Below are positions 34,539 through 43,697 of a stretch of 64,000 bases of DNA, piece by piece. The notes beneath the pieces are model-generated. The model ran no database searches. It saw only the letters and a program-made list of their open reading frames with translations, and was not told where the DNA came from. Numbering within the stretch: the stretch's first letter is position 1; the number at the start of each line of letters is the position of its first letter. The DNA is from UBA1858 sp039182865 (GTDB lineage Bacteria; Pseudomonadota; Gammaproteobacteria; UBA4575): positions 1 through 64,000 of the forward strand of contig JBCDBX010000002.1 of the NCBI GenBank assembly GCA_039182865.1, given 5' to 3'. The position numbers and the translations under genes are program-made.

Positions 34539-35129
34539 ATGAGTAAACCCTTTGCTCCAGCCGCAGAACAAAATCGTGAACCCATATTAGACGTCCTCAA
34601 AACAGAATTCAGTCAAGCTAAGTCTGTATTAGAGATTGGCAGTGGCACCGGTCAACATGCCGTCCACTTCGCTACAAATTTGCCATATTTAACTTGGCAT
34701 TGCAGTGACAAAAAAGAAATGCTCGCTGGTATTAATATCTGGATTAATGAATTTAAATTAGCTAATACACCTCTAGCCATTGAACTTGATGTTTGTGATG
34801 ACTGGCCAACACAAAATTTTGATTCAGCCTATGGCGCGAATATTGCTCATATTATGCATAGCAACGAAATTGAAGCCATGTTTCAAGGCTTAAATAAAGT
34901 TTTGAACCAAGATGCAGTCTTTTGCTTATATGGCCCATTCAATATCGATGGACAATATACCAGCGAGAGTAATCAAAGATTTGATCTGTGGTTGAAAGAA
35001 ATGGATCCAGAATCCTGTATCCGTGATAAAGCTTTTCTCGACAATTTAGCTATTGCATCGAATCTGAAACCCATGAATAGCTATCAAATGCCTAGCAATA
35101 ACTTAATATTATGTTGGAAGAAATTTTAA
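34539..35129 (+). CDS. DUF938-type SAM-dependent methyltransferase
   Basis: I start at ATG 34539, directly after the pgi stop, giving 196 residues that begin SKPFAPAAEQNREPILDVL, the usual start of DUF938 proteins. The SAM-binding motif is VLEIGSGTGQHAVHFA. YGANIAHIMHSNEIEAMFQG and LYGPFNIDGQYTSESNQRFD are typical of the family, whose substrate is not known. The stop overlaps the 3' end of queG by 4 bp. Confidence 0.88.
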   Translation: MSKPFAPAAEQNREPILDVLKTEFSQAKSVLEIGSGTGQHAVHFATNLPYLTWHCSDKKEMLAGINIWINEFKLANTPLAIELDVCDDWPTQNFDSAYGANIAHIMHSNEIEAMFQGLNKVLNQDAVFCLYGPFNIDGQYTSESNQRFDLWLKEMDPESCIRDKAFLDNLAIASNLKPMNSYQMPSNNLILCWKKF

Positions 35130-36193
35130 CCATGTTGCTCAAGCGCCCATTGGACGTGTTCTTGCACTAGCTCCGATATGCCCTTTCTTTTTTGTTTCAA
35201 CACTTCTACCACTTGCTTCGAAGTCGGCGCATTCCCTAAAGCAACGGCGAGATTTCGTAACCATTGCTGATAACCAATGCGTCGTATTGCTGAACCTTCG
35301 GTAAATTTAAAAAACTCTTCTTCTGTCCATAAAAATAATGTGATGAGATCGCTATTATCTAAGTTATGCCGTTTGACAAAATCGGGCAGAGATGAAGTTT
35401 TTGAAAACTTATTCCAAGGACAAACTAACTGACAATCATCGCAACCATAAATACGATTGCCCATCGCCTTACGAAATTCAATTGGAATTGCACTTTTATG
35501 TTCAATCGTTAAATAAGAAATACATTTACGCGCATCCAGTTTATAAGGTGCAAGAATCGCTTGCGTTGGACAAATATCAATACATGCTTGGCATATGCCA
35601 CAATGATCGGTAGCGGGCTGGTCTATCGGCAAAGGTAAATCCGTATACAGCTCACCCAAGAAAAACCATGAACCCGCTTGTTCTGATAAAAGATTGGTAT
35701 GCTTGCCTACCCACCCAAGACCCGCTTTATGAGCGAGTGCTTTTTCAAGTACAGGCGCACTATCCACAAATGCACGATAGCCAAACTCTCCAACTTCAAT
35801 TTGTATTTTTTCTGCAAGCTTTTGCAAACGTTTACGCATGACCTTGTGGTAATCTCGTCCAAGTGCATAGCGTGAAATATAGGCAAGACTAGCATCATCT
35901 AATACTTCATCCGCATCTCTTGCACGCGGCGGTAAATAATTCATTCGCACAGAAATAATTCTAATCGTACCCGGCAATAGTTCTGCAGGACGAGATCGCT
36001 TAGTTCCATGTTTGCCCATGTAATCCATTTCACCCTGCATGCCGTCCTGCAACCAATTCATTAAGTATGATTCATGCTCACTTAGATCGGTATCAGACAC
36101 GCCTATACGATCAAACCCTAATTCATGCGCCCATACACGTATGTTTTCTAATAAACTACGTGTATCTTCCTTATTGTTAATTGAATAATTCAT
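35126..36193 (-). CDS. queG: Epoxyqueuosine reductase
   Basis: QueG reduces epoxyqueuosine to queuosine in the tRNA wobble position, using cobalamin and two [4Fe-4S] clusters. The 355-residue protein has MNYLPP, RYALGRDYHKVMR and LGWVGKHTNLL. The ferredoxin-like motifs are CGICQACIDICPTQAI and CDDCQLVCPWN. A HEAT-like C-terminus follows. It is divergent from nnr (15 bp between starts) and convergent with the DUF938 gene, and this order is common in gammaproteobacteria. Confidence 0.96.
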   Translation of the reverse strand: MNYSINNKEDTRSLLENIRVWAHELGFDRIGVSDTDLSEHESYLMNWLQDGMQGEMDYMGKHGTKRSRPAELLPGTIRIISVRMNYLPPRARDADEVLDDASLAYISRYALGRDYHKVMRKRLQKLAEKIQIEVGEFGYRAFVDSAPVLEKALAHKAGLGWVGKHTNLLSEQAGSWFFLGELYTDLPLPIDQPATDHCGICQACIDICPTQAILAPYKLDARKCISYLTIEHKSAIPIEFRKAMGNRIYGCDDCQLVCPWNKFSKTSSLPDFVKRHNLDNSDLITLFLWTEEEFFKFTEGSAIRRIGYQQWLRNLAVALGNAPTSKQVVEVLKQKRKGISELVQEHVQWALEQHG

Positions 36194-36208
36194 ACGCCTT
36201 TAAGAATC

Positions 36209-37702
36209 ATGGATTTTGTAAAAAACAGTCCGCCACTTAATGTTTACAGCAGCCAACAAGCACGCCAGCTGGATACTATTGCAATTGAGCAGCAAGGGAT
36301 CAAGGGATATGAACTCATGTGTCGCGCTGGTCAAGCAGCCTATAACGTCATTACAAACAAATTTCCTTCTGCTCGCAGAATATTAATAATTGCTGGAGGT
36401 GGTAATAACGCAGGTGACGGATATGTACTTGCGCGCCTACTCGATAGCACAGAATACAATTGTGCCGTGATTCCGATCATGTCTCCAGATAAGCTCCAAG
36501 GTGATGCGCTGCACGCATGCAGTGAATTTTTAGATCAAGGTGGTGAACTCTATAAGCATGAGGGAGAACTTCCCCATTGTGATCTCATCGTTGATGCCAT
36601 ATTTGGTATTGGACTTAATCGTCTTATCGAAGGTGAAGTGGTTAATGTTATTACCCAAATTAATCAACACTCAGCACCTACCCTAGCCTTAGACATTCCT
36701 TCGGGATTAAATTCTGATACAGGCATACCGATGGATATCTCAGTTTGCGCAAATACCACAATTACTTTTATTGGGCTGAAGTCAGGACTCCTTACAGGGC
36801 AAGCCTGTGATAATACTGGCGAAGTGATTGTTCATGACTTGGAGTTGCCTAACACTGTTTTCAGTCAAATCGAACCTATCGGAAATACATTAAGCCCTAC
36901 TACACATAAAGCATTACTGCCGCGGCGCAAACCCAGTTCACATAAAAATAACTTTGGGCATGTTCTAGTGATTGGTGGCAATATTGGATACCCCAATGCT
37001 GCTGCACTAGCTGCAATTGGTGCTGCACGCAGCGGTGCGGGACTAGTCAGCGTTGTGACCCATCCCGATAACGTTAATGCGATCGCCTCTAGTTGTTCTT
37101 CCATCATGGTACGAGGCATCCATCAACCAAGTGATATGGGGAATCTGATTAATTTAGCGGACGTCATTGTGCTCGGCCCTGGATTAGGCAAGGATGCATG
37201 GGCTAGGCGATTTTTTGCCAGATTTATTGACATCAAAAAACCCGTCGTCGTTGATGCGGACGCTTTAACTTTGTTAAGTCACAATCCCAACCAAAGAGAC
37301 CATTGGATTTTGACACCGCACCCCGGCGAAGCTGCAAGACTACTTGCGTGTGAAAAAACCGAAATCGAATTCAACCGCCTTGCCGCGGTAAAAGCTATTC
37401 AAGAAAAATATCATGGCGTCATTGTCCTAAAAGGTGCGGGCACACTTATTTATAAAGATAGTATGGGCTTTTGTATTAATGGAAATGCAGCGCTCGCCAC
37501 GGGGGGTACGGGCGATGTGCTGGCAGGTATTATCGGTAGCTTTATCGCACAAGGCCTGACCCCTATCGACGCAGCAGAATGTGCAACAACCATCCATGGA
37601 TTAGCTGCTGAAAGAATTTCTCAATTTGGCACGCGTGGGTTATTAGCCTCTGATCTTTTCCCAGAACTCATTAAATTAGTCAATCCATGCCAAAACTCAT
37701 AA
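36209..37702 (+). CDS. nnr: Bifunctional NAD(P)H-hydrate epimerase / ADP-dependent dehydratase
   Basis: This enzyme repairs hydrated NADH and NADPH. The 497-residue protein has an N-terminal epimerase domain (about 1-215) with IIAGGGNNAGDGYVLARLL and DIPSGLNSDTG. A C-terminal ribokinase-like dehydratase domain follows, with LVIGGNIGYPNAAALAAIGAARSG, DADALTLL and ATGGTGDVLAGIIGSFIAQG. Both domains look complete. The last 16 bp overlap tsaE, as in many gammaproteobacteria where the two are coupled. Confidence 0.96.
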   Translation: MDFVKNSPPLNVYSSQQARQLDTIAIEQQGIKGYELMCRAGQAAYNVITNKFPSARRILIIAGGGNNAGDGYVLARLLDSTEYNCAVIPIMSPDKLQGDALHACSEFLDQGGELYKHEGELPHCDLIVDAIFGIGLNRLIEGEVVNVITQINQHSAPTLALDIPSGLNSDTGIPMDISVCANTTITFIGLKSGLLTGQACDNTGEVIVHDLELPNTVFSQIEPIGNTLSPTTHKALLPRRKPSSHKNNFGHVLVIGGNIGYPNAAALAAIGAARSGAGLVSVVTHPDNVNAIASSCSSIMVRGIHQPSDMGNLINLADVIVLGPGLGKDAWARRFFARFIDIKKPVVVDADALTLLSHNPNQRDHWILTPHPGEAARLLACEKTEIEFNRLAAVKAIQEKYHGVIVLKGAGTLIYKDSMGFCINGNAALATGGTGDVLAGIIGSFIAQGLTPIDAAECATTIHGLAAERISQFGTRGLLASDLFPELIKLVNPCQNS

Positions 37703-38097
37703 GCTCACCTGAGGAAATGGAAGAATTTGGCGCGTCCATCATCAAAAACATATCTCCGCCTGCTTGCGTCTATTTGCGTGGCGATTTGGGTGCAGGGAAA
37801 ACAACGCTAGTGCGCGGCGCACTGCGTGAACTCGGCTATCAAGGATTAGTCAAAAGCCCAACTTTCACCTTAGTCGAGAGTTATTCATTGCCAGATAAAG
37901 AAGTGCATCACTTTGATTTATATAGAATTTCTGACCCCGAAGAGTTGGATTACCTCGGCTTGAGTGAATACCAGAACAATTCTAGCATCTGTTTTTTTGA
38001 GTGGCCCGACTTGGGTAAATCGATGGTACCTAAAGCGACTATAGAGATTGATATTCAATACGACTCCCAAGGAAGGCGCGCTACAGTTAGACCATAA
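37687..38097 (+). CDS. tsaE: tRNA threonylcarbamoyladenosine biosynthesis ATPase TsaE
   Basis: TsaE is the ATPase of the complex that installs t6A on tRNAs. The 136-residue protein has Walker A LRGDLGAGKTTLVRGALRE, then KSPTFTLVESY, HHFDLYRISDPEELDYLG and FFEWPD. Together these identify the family. It overlaps nnr by 16 bp and is followed after 112 bp by amiC. TsaB and TsaD are not in the window. Confidence 0.96.
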   Translation: MPKLISSPEEMEEFGASIIKNISPPACVYLRGDLGAGKTTLVRGALRELGYQGLVKSPTFTLVESYSLPDKEVHHFDLYRISDPEELDYLGLSEYQNNSSICFFEWPDLGKSMVPKATIEIDIQYDSQGRRATVRP

Positions 38098-38209
38098 ATC
38101 CCACTAAATCCAACCAATTATTTATAATTTGATTGAATAATTGCCGATAGGTTATTATTTTTGCTAAAGTTATAGGAATTCGGCGATCAATAGCTGGAGT
38201 TAAATCAGG

Positions 38210-39676
38210 GTGCACAATAAAAAGTTTCAAAACATTTTTCGCATAGCCATATCTTATGTCATCCTGACAGCGCTGATTTTCTCAATCAGCCCATCCTTAT
38301 TAGCAGCGGGCAAACTCGATGTAAAGAATATTCGCGTGGCAAAAAATGACCAAGTCACCCGCGTGGTATTTGATACAAGTACCCCCCCAAAATATAAAAT
38401 TTTTACACTTAATAACCCAACTCGCGTCGTGATTGATCTGAGCAATGCAAAACTTGCTACAAATGTAAATCAATCCGTTTTTAGCAAGTCATTTGTTAAC
38501 AAATTACGTTATGCGCATCGTGAGGACGGCAAATTACGCCTTGTATTGGATTTGAATCAAACATCCATTCCCAAAAGTTTTGTGCTGCCGCCTAATCAGA
38601 AAACGAATCATCGACTTGTCATTGACTTGAGGTCCAACCAGTCGAAAACGGTCACAGTCGCCAAAGTTGACCCAATTCCAAAAGCAAAAAAATCCACTTC
38701 TGCTATTCAGACCAAACCCGTAAAAAAAGCTATTAAGAAAACAGACTCAGAAGATATTATTGCCAAGGTGACAAAGCCTGCTGTTCCAATTAAAAAATCT
38801 AAACCTACAATTTATGCAAGAGAGTTAGTCATTGCAATTGATCCCGGGCATGGCGGCAAAGACCCAGGTGCTGTTGGTTATGCTGGTACCTATGAGAAAA
38901 CAGTCAACTTACAAATATCTAAACGTTTAGCAAAACTTGTGAATGCAGAACCAGGCATGCGCGCTGTTCTTACACGCAATAACGATAAATTTTTAACTTT
39001 ACGTGGCCGTATGAAACTCGCGCGAGACAAGGGAGCTGACTTGTTTGTTTCGATTCATGCCGATGCCGTCAAAGACCGACGCGTTCGAGGTTCTTCTGTG
39101 TATGTACTGTCAAAAAATGGTGCTAGCAGTGAGGCGGCTAAGATATTGGCTAAAAATCAAAATAGTGTCGACTCCATTGGAGGTGTTGAGTTAGATGGCA
39201 AGGACAAAATGTTACAAAAAGTCATTGTCGACTTATCTCAATCAGCCACTATCGATGAAAGTTTAGAGTTAGCCGGCTATGTTAAAAACGAATTAAAGCG
39301 TATAGGCAAGACCCGCGAGCGTATAGAGTCAGCAGGTTTTGCAGTTTTGAAGTCACCCGATACTCCATCGATTTTGGTAGAGACTGCATTTATTTCAAAC
39401 CCAAGCGAAGAAAAAAAATTACGCTCAGCAACACATCAACAAAAGCTAGCAGTATCTGTGTTCAGGGGAATCAAGATATATTTTCAACGCAATGCACCTG
39501 AAGAGTCACGCTACGCTCATATCAATAAACTAGACTCTCATACCATTAAAAATGGCGAGACTCTTTCAGGCATTGCGGTCAAGTACCGCGTTAGCCTAGA
39601 TTCGCTAAGAAACGTCAATTCGTTAACAACGGATAAAATCCGTGTAGGTCAAAAGCTTATAATTCCAGAAGTCTAA
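38210..39676 (+). CDS. amiC: N-acetylmuramoyl-L-alanine amidase (AmiC type) with LysM
   Basis: This periplasmic zinc amidase splits septal peptidoglycan. The 488-residue protein has a signal peptide ending about LLAA, an AMIN domain (about 35-140) and a basic Lys/Pro-rich linker. The amidase domain (about 205-425) has zinc and catalytic residues in IDPGHGGKDPGAVG, YEKTVNL, FVSIHADA and LVETAFISN. A C-terminal LysM (about 443-488, HTIKNGETLSGIAVKYRVS) follows. It starts at GTG and shows the usual position before mutL, although sohB and other genes intervene here. Confidence 0.94.
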   Translation: MHNKKFQNIFRIAISYVILTALIFSISPSLLAAGKLDVKNIRVAKNDQVTRVVFDTSTPPKYKIFTLNNPTRVVIDLSNAKLATNVNQSVFSKSFVNKLRYAHREDGKLRLVLDLNQTSIPKSFVLPPNQKTNHRLVIDLRSNQSKTVTVAKVDPIPKAKKSTSAIQTKPVKKAIKKTDSEDIIAKVTKPAVPIKKSKPTIYARELVIAIDPGHGGKDPGAVGYAGTYEKTVNLQISKRLAKLVNAEPGMRAVLTRNNDKFLTLRGRMKLARDKGADLFVSIHADAVKDRRVRGSSVYVLSKNGASSEAAKILAKNQNSVDSIGGVELDGKDKMLQKVIVDLSQSATIDESLELAGYVKNELKRIGKTRERIESAGFAVLKSPDTPSILVETAFISNPSEEKKLRSATHQQKLAVSVFRGIKIYFQRNAPEESRYAHINKLDSHTIKNGETLSGIAVKYRVSLDSLRNVNSLTTDKIRVGQKLIIPEV

Positions 39677-39680
39677 TACC

Positions 39681-40679
39681 CTAGGTTAGTAGCTTTTTTT
39701 CCCACCATGCCGTCAACACCCTATCAAATGCCATTTGCGCATTGCCCATTATTTTTTCACTAAAACTTTTTGGCGAGCTATGTTTAATCTCGTAAACGTC
39801 AGCATCCTCACTCTGCTTCAATAAATAATCATCACTGGTAATCAACTCATCAACCAATTCAAGCTCGAGTGCTTTTTTACCCAACCAATGTTCACCAGTA
39901 GCAATTTTAGCAATGTCAAGTTGCGATCGATTATCGGCAACAAATTCTTTGAATAAATCGTGTGTCTCTTCCATCTGTTCAGTAAATCGTGCACGATCTT
40001 CATCAGTATTTTTCCCAAACATAGTTAATGTACGCTTGAAATCTCCTGCTTTAATTTGCTCGTATTCGATGCCATGCTTCTCGAGTAATTTATTAAAGTT
40101 AGGTATTTGGGCAATGACACCAATTGAGCCAATTATAGAAAAAGGAGCTGCAAGAATACGGTCGGCAACACATGCCATCATATAGCCACCACTAGCGGCT
40201 ACTTTATCTACGGCGACAGTGAGTGGGATATTTCGCTCTTTTATTCGCTGCAATTGTGATGCTGCCAATCCATGTTCATGCACCATGCCTCCGGCATTCT
40301 CTAAACAAACAACAACCTCATCATTAGAAGTTGCAACTGATAGTAATGCAGTAATTTCTTTACGCATATGCTTAACGGCACTAGCTTTAATATTCCCTAC
40401 AAAATTCAACACATACACACGCTTTCGACCATCATCTTTCTTTTTATTATCTTTTTTAATCTGTTTGGCTAGCGCTTTCACTTCTTTTTTACTTAGTAAT
40501 GCCTGTTGCATTAGTAATTTCATGTGTGCAAATTTTTTGTTAAGGTTTTTGATTTCTATCTGATCCTCATCCTGCTGTTTTTGTGACGCAGACACAATCA
40601 AAGCAACAATAAGCCAAACCACAACCAGTATTGTCACAGCTTTAGCTAAAAACATTCCATAATCTGAAATAAATTCCAT
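39681..40679 (-). CDS. sohB: Signal peptide peptidase-like protease SohB
   Basis: SohB is an S49 serine protease anchored in the inner membrane with its active site in the periplasm. The 332-residue protein has an N-terminal membrane span, a basic charged coiled segment, then the S49 domain. The catalytic serine lies in VAASGGYMMACVADRI and the lysine in EQIKAGDFKRTL. IIGSIGVIAQIPN and ARFTEQMEETHDLFKEFV are also typical. It is convergent with amiC (4 bp apart) and preceded by a reductase-like gene on the same strand. Confidence 0.94.
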   Translation of the reverse strand: MEFISDYGMFLAKAVTILVVVWLIVALIVSASQKQQDEDQIEIKNLNKKFAHMKLLMQQALLSKKEVKALAKQIKKDNKKKDDGRKRVYVLNFVGNIKASAVKHMRKEITALLSVATSNDEVVVCLENAGGMVHEHGLAASQLQRIKERNIPLTVAVDKVAASGGYMMACVADRILAAPFSIIGSIGVIAQIPNFNKLLEKHGIEYEQIKAGDFKRTLTMFGKNTDEDRARFTEQMEETHDLFKEFVADNRSQLDIAKIATGEHWLGKKALELELVDELITSDDYLLKQSEDADVYEIKHSSPKSFSEKIMGNAQMAFDRVLTAWWEKKLLT

Positions 40680-40701
40680 AATTAAGATTCTCTTTTTTTA
40701 T

Positions 40702-41535
40702 TTAATCTTTAAGAACATATTCGGAGTATAACTGACCTACTCCATTCGAACTTTCCAAATCCATATACAAACGTTCTAATTGTAAACGTCCATGATGTTC
40801 TAAAACTGGGCCAGAGAACAAAGTTTTAAAACTTTCTCCACCCAAAAATTGCTGGCTAATGGTCAGAAAGAAATGATCAACCCATCCACGCATCATTAAA
40901 TCTTGCAGTAAATGAGGTCCCGCTACTAAGTACACAGACTTATACCCTTGTCCATGTAAAAATTCCATCAGCAACTCAACATCTACGAAATCCTTGTTTC
41001 CAAATTGATGGATCTTATGACCCGCTCGCTGCCAATTTTGAATCTGACTGCCTTCTGTATTACCTCCTGTTACAAGATGCACATTTTGCCCTGAGCTATT
41101 CAATGAATCATCCCATGGAAAATCTAGGCTCCCACTTAGAATGACAACATCTGGAGATGTGGCTAATTCATGCTGCTTTCGCCATTGATGTAAATAGTTA
41201 ACCGATTTATGTTTGGGTAATTGTAATACGTTACCCAGTCTTCCAGCTGCTAAAGACCGCATATATCCGCCATGTGTAATTATACAATCGGCCTGTGCGT
41301 ATAATTCTAAGAATAGCTGGAAGTCCTCATCACACTTTAATTGAGACGGCAAAACATATTGATTATTCTGAGCATCGAATAAAGCAATTCGCCCATCTAA
41401 GCTGGACAAAAAATTCGCGTAAACTATAGGTCTTGTGGGATTTCCTTCAGCAAGAATTGGCCTTCTAAGATACAATCCCTTCAAAGGTTCAGACTCCCCA
41501 GCACCTGGAAATAAACGAATAACTTCTTTACTCAT
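40702..41535 (-). CDS. RibD C-terminal-domain (dihydrofolate-reductase-like) protein
   Basis: This 277-residue protein has the RibD-C/pyrimidine reductase fold pattern. RPIVYANFLSSLDGRIAL lies near the start, and ADCIITHGGYMRSLAAGRLG marks a nucleotide-binding loop. VYLVAGPHLLQDLMMRGWVDHFFLTISQQFLGG follows later. The family reduces pteridine-like or pyrimidine substrates with NADPH. No deaminase domain is attached and no riboflavin genes are near, so the substrate is unknown. It sits 22 bp upstream of sohB on the same strand and is divergent from the gene at 41556. Confidence 0.78.
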   Translation of the reverse strand: MSKEVIRLFPGAGESEPLKGLYLRRPILAEGNPTRPIVYANFLSSLDGRIALFDAQNNQYVLPSQLKCDEDFQLFLELYAQADCIITHGGYMRSLAAGRLGNVLQLPKHKSVNYLHQWRKQHELATSPDVVILSGSLDFPWDDSLNSSGQNVHLVTGGNTEGSQIQNWQRAGHKIHQFGNKDFVDVELLMEFLHGQGYKSVYLVAGPHLLQDLMMRGWVDHFFLTISQQFLGGESFKTLFSGPVLEHHGRLQLERLYMDLESSNGVGQLYSEYVLKD

Positions 41536-41555
41536 AATTCTAATTCATATTTAAA

Positions 41556-41906
41556 ATGGCAAGGCCTCATATTCAATCAGCATTCCCAAAGCAACGTTAC
41601 CAGTTTGGCGAATTTTCCATCACATTATTAGCCGATGTACAAAGCAATGATCCGATAGATTATTTATATATCATTGCTGTCATGCGTGAAGGTAATACTG
41701 AACCAGAAGTATACATTACGTGTGAAATGACTTCGTCGAAAGATGCAAAGCCAGCCTATCGTGTGCGCGTCTTATCTGATCAGCAAGAGCACGTGATCAG
41801 TACAGATTCTCAATGGGGAAATGAAAAGGCTTTTTGTGAATTTGCACTAGAAGGTATCAAACAAATGTTTGAACTCACAGACGAAGAACCTAAAGCGCTT
41901 GGCTAA
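41556..41906 (+). CDS. Conserved-looking hypothetical protein (116 aa)
   Basis: I do not recognise this 116-residue soluble protein. It is beta-rich, with alternating hydrophobic segments such as FSITLLADVQ, YLYIIAVMREG and PEVYITCEM. A helix ends it (KAFCEFALEGIKQMFELTDEE). It has no signal peptide or membrane span. It ends 4 bp before mutL, so it is probably expressed with the mutL-miaA-hfq run. The start codon is 20 bp from the divergent reductase start. Confidence 0.7.
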   Translation: MARPHIQSAFPKQRYQFGEFSITLLADVQSNDPIDYLYIIAVMREGNTEPEVYITCEMTSSKDAKPAYRVRVLSDQQEHVISTDSQWGNEKAFCEFALEGIKQMFELTDEEPKALG

Positions 41907-41910
41907 TTAA

Positions 41911-43695
41911 ATGCGCGCCAGTATCCAAAAGTTGCCTGATAACCTAATCAACCAGATTGCGGCAGGTGAAGTTATTGAACGACCTGCATCAGTTATTAAA
42001 GAACTATTGGAGAATAGTATAGATGCTACTTCTAGTGAAATATTTATTGAGATTGAACGAGGTGGCATACAGAGAATAGTAATACGTGACAACGGTACTG
42101 GCATTCGAAAAGAGGAAATTACTACGGCACTCACCCGCCATGCGACTTCAAAAATTCAGTCATTAGGTGATTTACAAAACATTCATAGCTTAGGATTTCG
42201 TGGGGAAGCATTGCCTAGCATCGCTTCGGTATCACGTCTATCACTTACATCTAATTCAGAGTCTTCCAGCCAAGGCTGGACACTTCAAAATGAAGGTGGA
42301 GTTAACAAGGAAGAACTAAAACCCGCCGCACACACCAAAGGCACCACTGTTGAGATCAATGATATTTTTTATAATACTCCTGCGCGCCGAAAGTTTTTAC
42401 GTACAGAAAAGACAGAATTTTCACACTGCGAACAAGTAATTAAACGTCTTGCTTTAGCCAATTTTCATGTCGCAATAAATGTACGTCACAACCTAAAAAC
42501 TATACTTTTATTGCCTTGCGCCCAAAATGACAGCGAAAAAGTAGATCGCCTAGAAAAAATATTGGGTAAGACTTTTGTTGAACATGCAATTTATATTGAG
42601 AACCAAAGCATGAATATGAAAGTATGGGGTTGGATAAGCGCACCCACTTTTTCACGCTCACAAGCTGACCTGCAATACCAATATGTTAATAACCGACATA
42701 TTCGCGACAAAACCATCAGTCATGCCATTAAATTGGCTTACCAAGATGTTCTATATCACGGCCGCAATCCTGCTTATGTATTATATCTAGAAATAGATCC
42801 TGGTGATGTTGATGTAAATGCTCATCCTGCTAAACACGAAGTGCGCTTTCATAATACTCGCGCCATTCATGACTTTATTCGCCAAACAATTAAAAATGCA
42901 GTTAGTGAGATTCGCAGTGAAAGTATCGATTCGAAAAACTTTGACAAGCTAAGTGCCTTCATAAATAAACAATCAACACCAACTCAATCCTATATTTCAA
43001 CTGCATCATCAAGCCTCGAGCATTTGCAACAACTTTATACACCTCAAGTCAGTGAAACTCAGACTAATTACAAAACCTATCCAACGGACAGTCACGATAA
43101 AGAGCATGATATCCCCTTGCTTGGCTATGCAATTGCGCAACTACATGGCATTTATATCTTAGCGCAAAATAAAGAGGGACTAGTACTCGTTGATATGCAT
43201 GCTGCACATGAGAGAATTGTCTATGAACAGCTAAAAATTTCAAATTCCAGCAAAGAAATATCCCAACAACAATTATTAGTTCCTCTTAAATTTATACTAG
43301 CTGAGTCTGAAGCCGACTTATTTGAAAGATATATAGATGTTTTTGAGTCATTTGGTTTTGAAATCAATCGTATTGGTGATACTTCCATTAAACTTCGATC
43401 AATCCCAAGCGTTCTGAGTGACTTAGACCTTAATACGCTTATTCGCGATGTGATTTCTGATCTCAATAAAACCTCAATCACAACACGCTTAGAAGAAATA
43501 CGTAATGAAATGTTGTCTAGCATCGCATGCCATGGTTCAATTCGTGCTAATCGAAAGATGACAACTCACGAGATGAATGCATTACTGCGCTCAATGGAGG
43601 AGACGGAACGCAGCAATCAATGCAACCATGGACGTCCAACATGGATTCAATTGAGTATTAAGGATCTCGATAAATTATTCTTACGAGGTCGCTAG
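41911..43695 (+). CDS. mutL: DNA mismatch repair protein MutL, endonuclease type
   Basis: MutL links MutS mismatch recognition to strand incision. The 594-residue protein has the GHKL ATPase motifs QIAAGEVIERPASVIKELLENSIDA, RDNGTGI and LGFRGEALPSIASVS. The C-terminal domain keeps the metal-dependent nicking motif DMHAAHERIVYE (D428 to E439). The accessory motifs ACH (539-541), CNHGRP (571-576) and the final FLR (590-592) are also there. E. coli MutL lacks that motif and relies on MutH. It begins 4 bp after the 116-aa gene and ends 2 bp before miaA. Confidence 0.96.
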   Translation: MRASIQKLPDNLINQIAAGEVIERPASVIKELLENSIDATSSEIFIEIERGGIQRIVIRDNGTGIRKEEITTALTRHATSKIQSLGDLQNIHSLGFRGEALPSIASVSRLSLTSNSESSSQGWTLQNEGGVNKEELKPAAHTKGTTVEINDIFYNTPARRKFLRTEKTEFSHCEQVIKRLALANFHVAINVRHNLKTILLLPCAQNDSEKVDRLEKILGKTFVEHAIYIENQSMNMKVWGWISAPTFSRSQADLQYQYVNNRHIRDKTISHAIKLAYQDVLYHGRNPAYVLYLEIDPGDVDVNAHPAKHEVRFHNTRAIHDFIRQTIKNAVSEIRSESIDSKNFDKLSAFINKQSTPTQSYISTASSSLEHLQQLYTPQVSETQTNYKTYPTDSHDKEHDIPLLGYAIAQLHGIYILAQNKEGLVLVDMHAAHERIVYEQLKISNSSKEISQQQLLVPLKFILAESEADLFERYIDVFESFGFEINRIGDTSIKLRSIPSVLSDLDLNTLIRDVISDLNKTSITTRLEEIRNEMLSSIACHGSIRANRKMTTHEMNALLRSMEETERSNQCNHGRPTWIQLSIKDLDKLFLRGR

Positions 43696-43697
43696 AA

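Noticed and set aside
39660..39710. Terminator after amiC (CTAATACCCTAGGTTAG then T-run)
   Set aside because: Only four outer base pairs form, and the T-run lies inside the sohB coding end, so the call is too weak.
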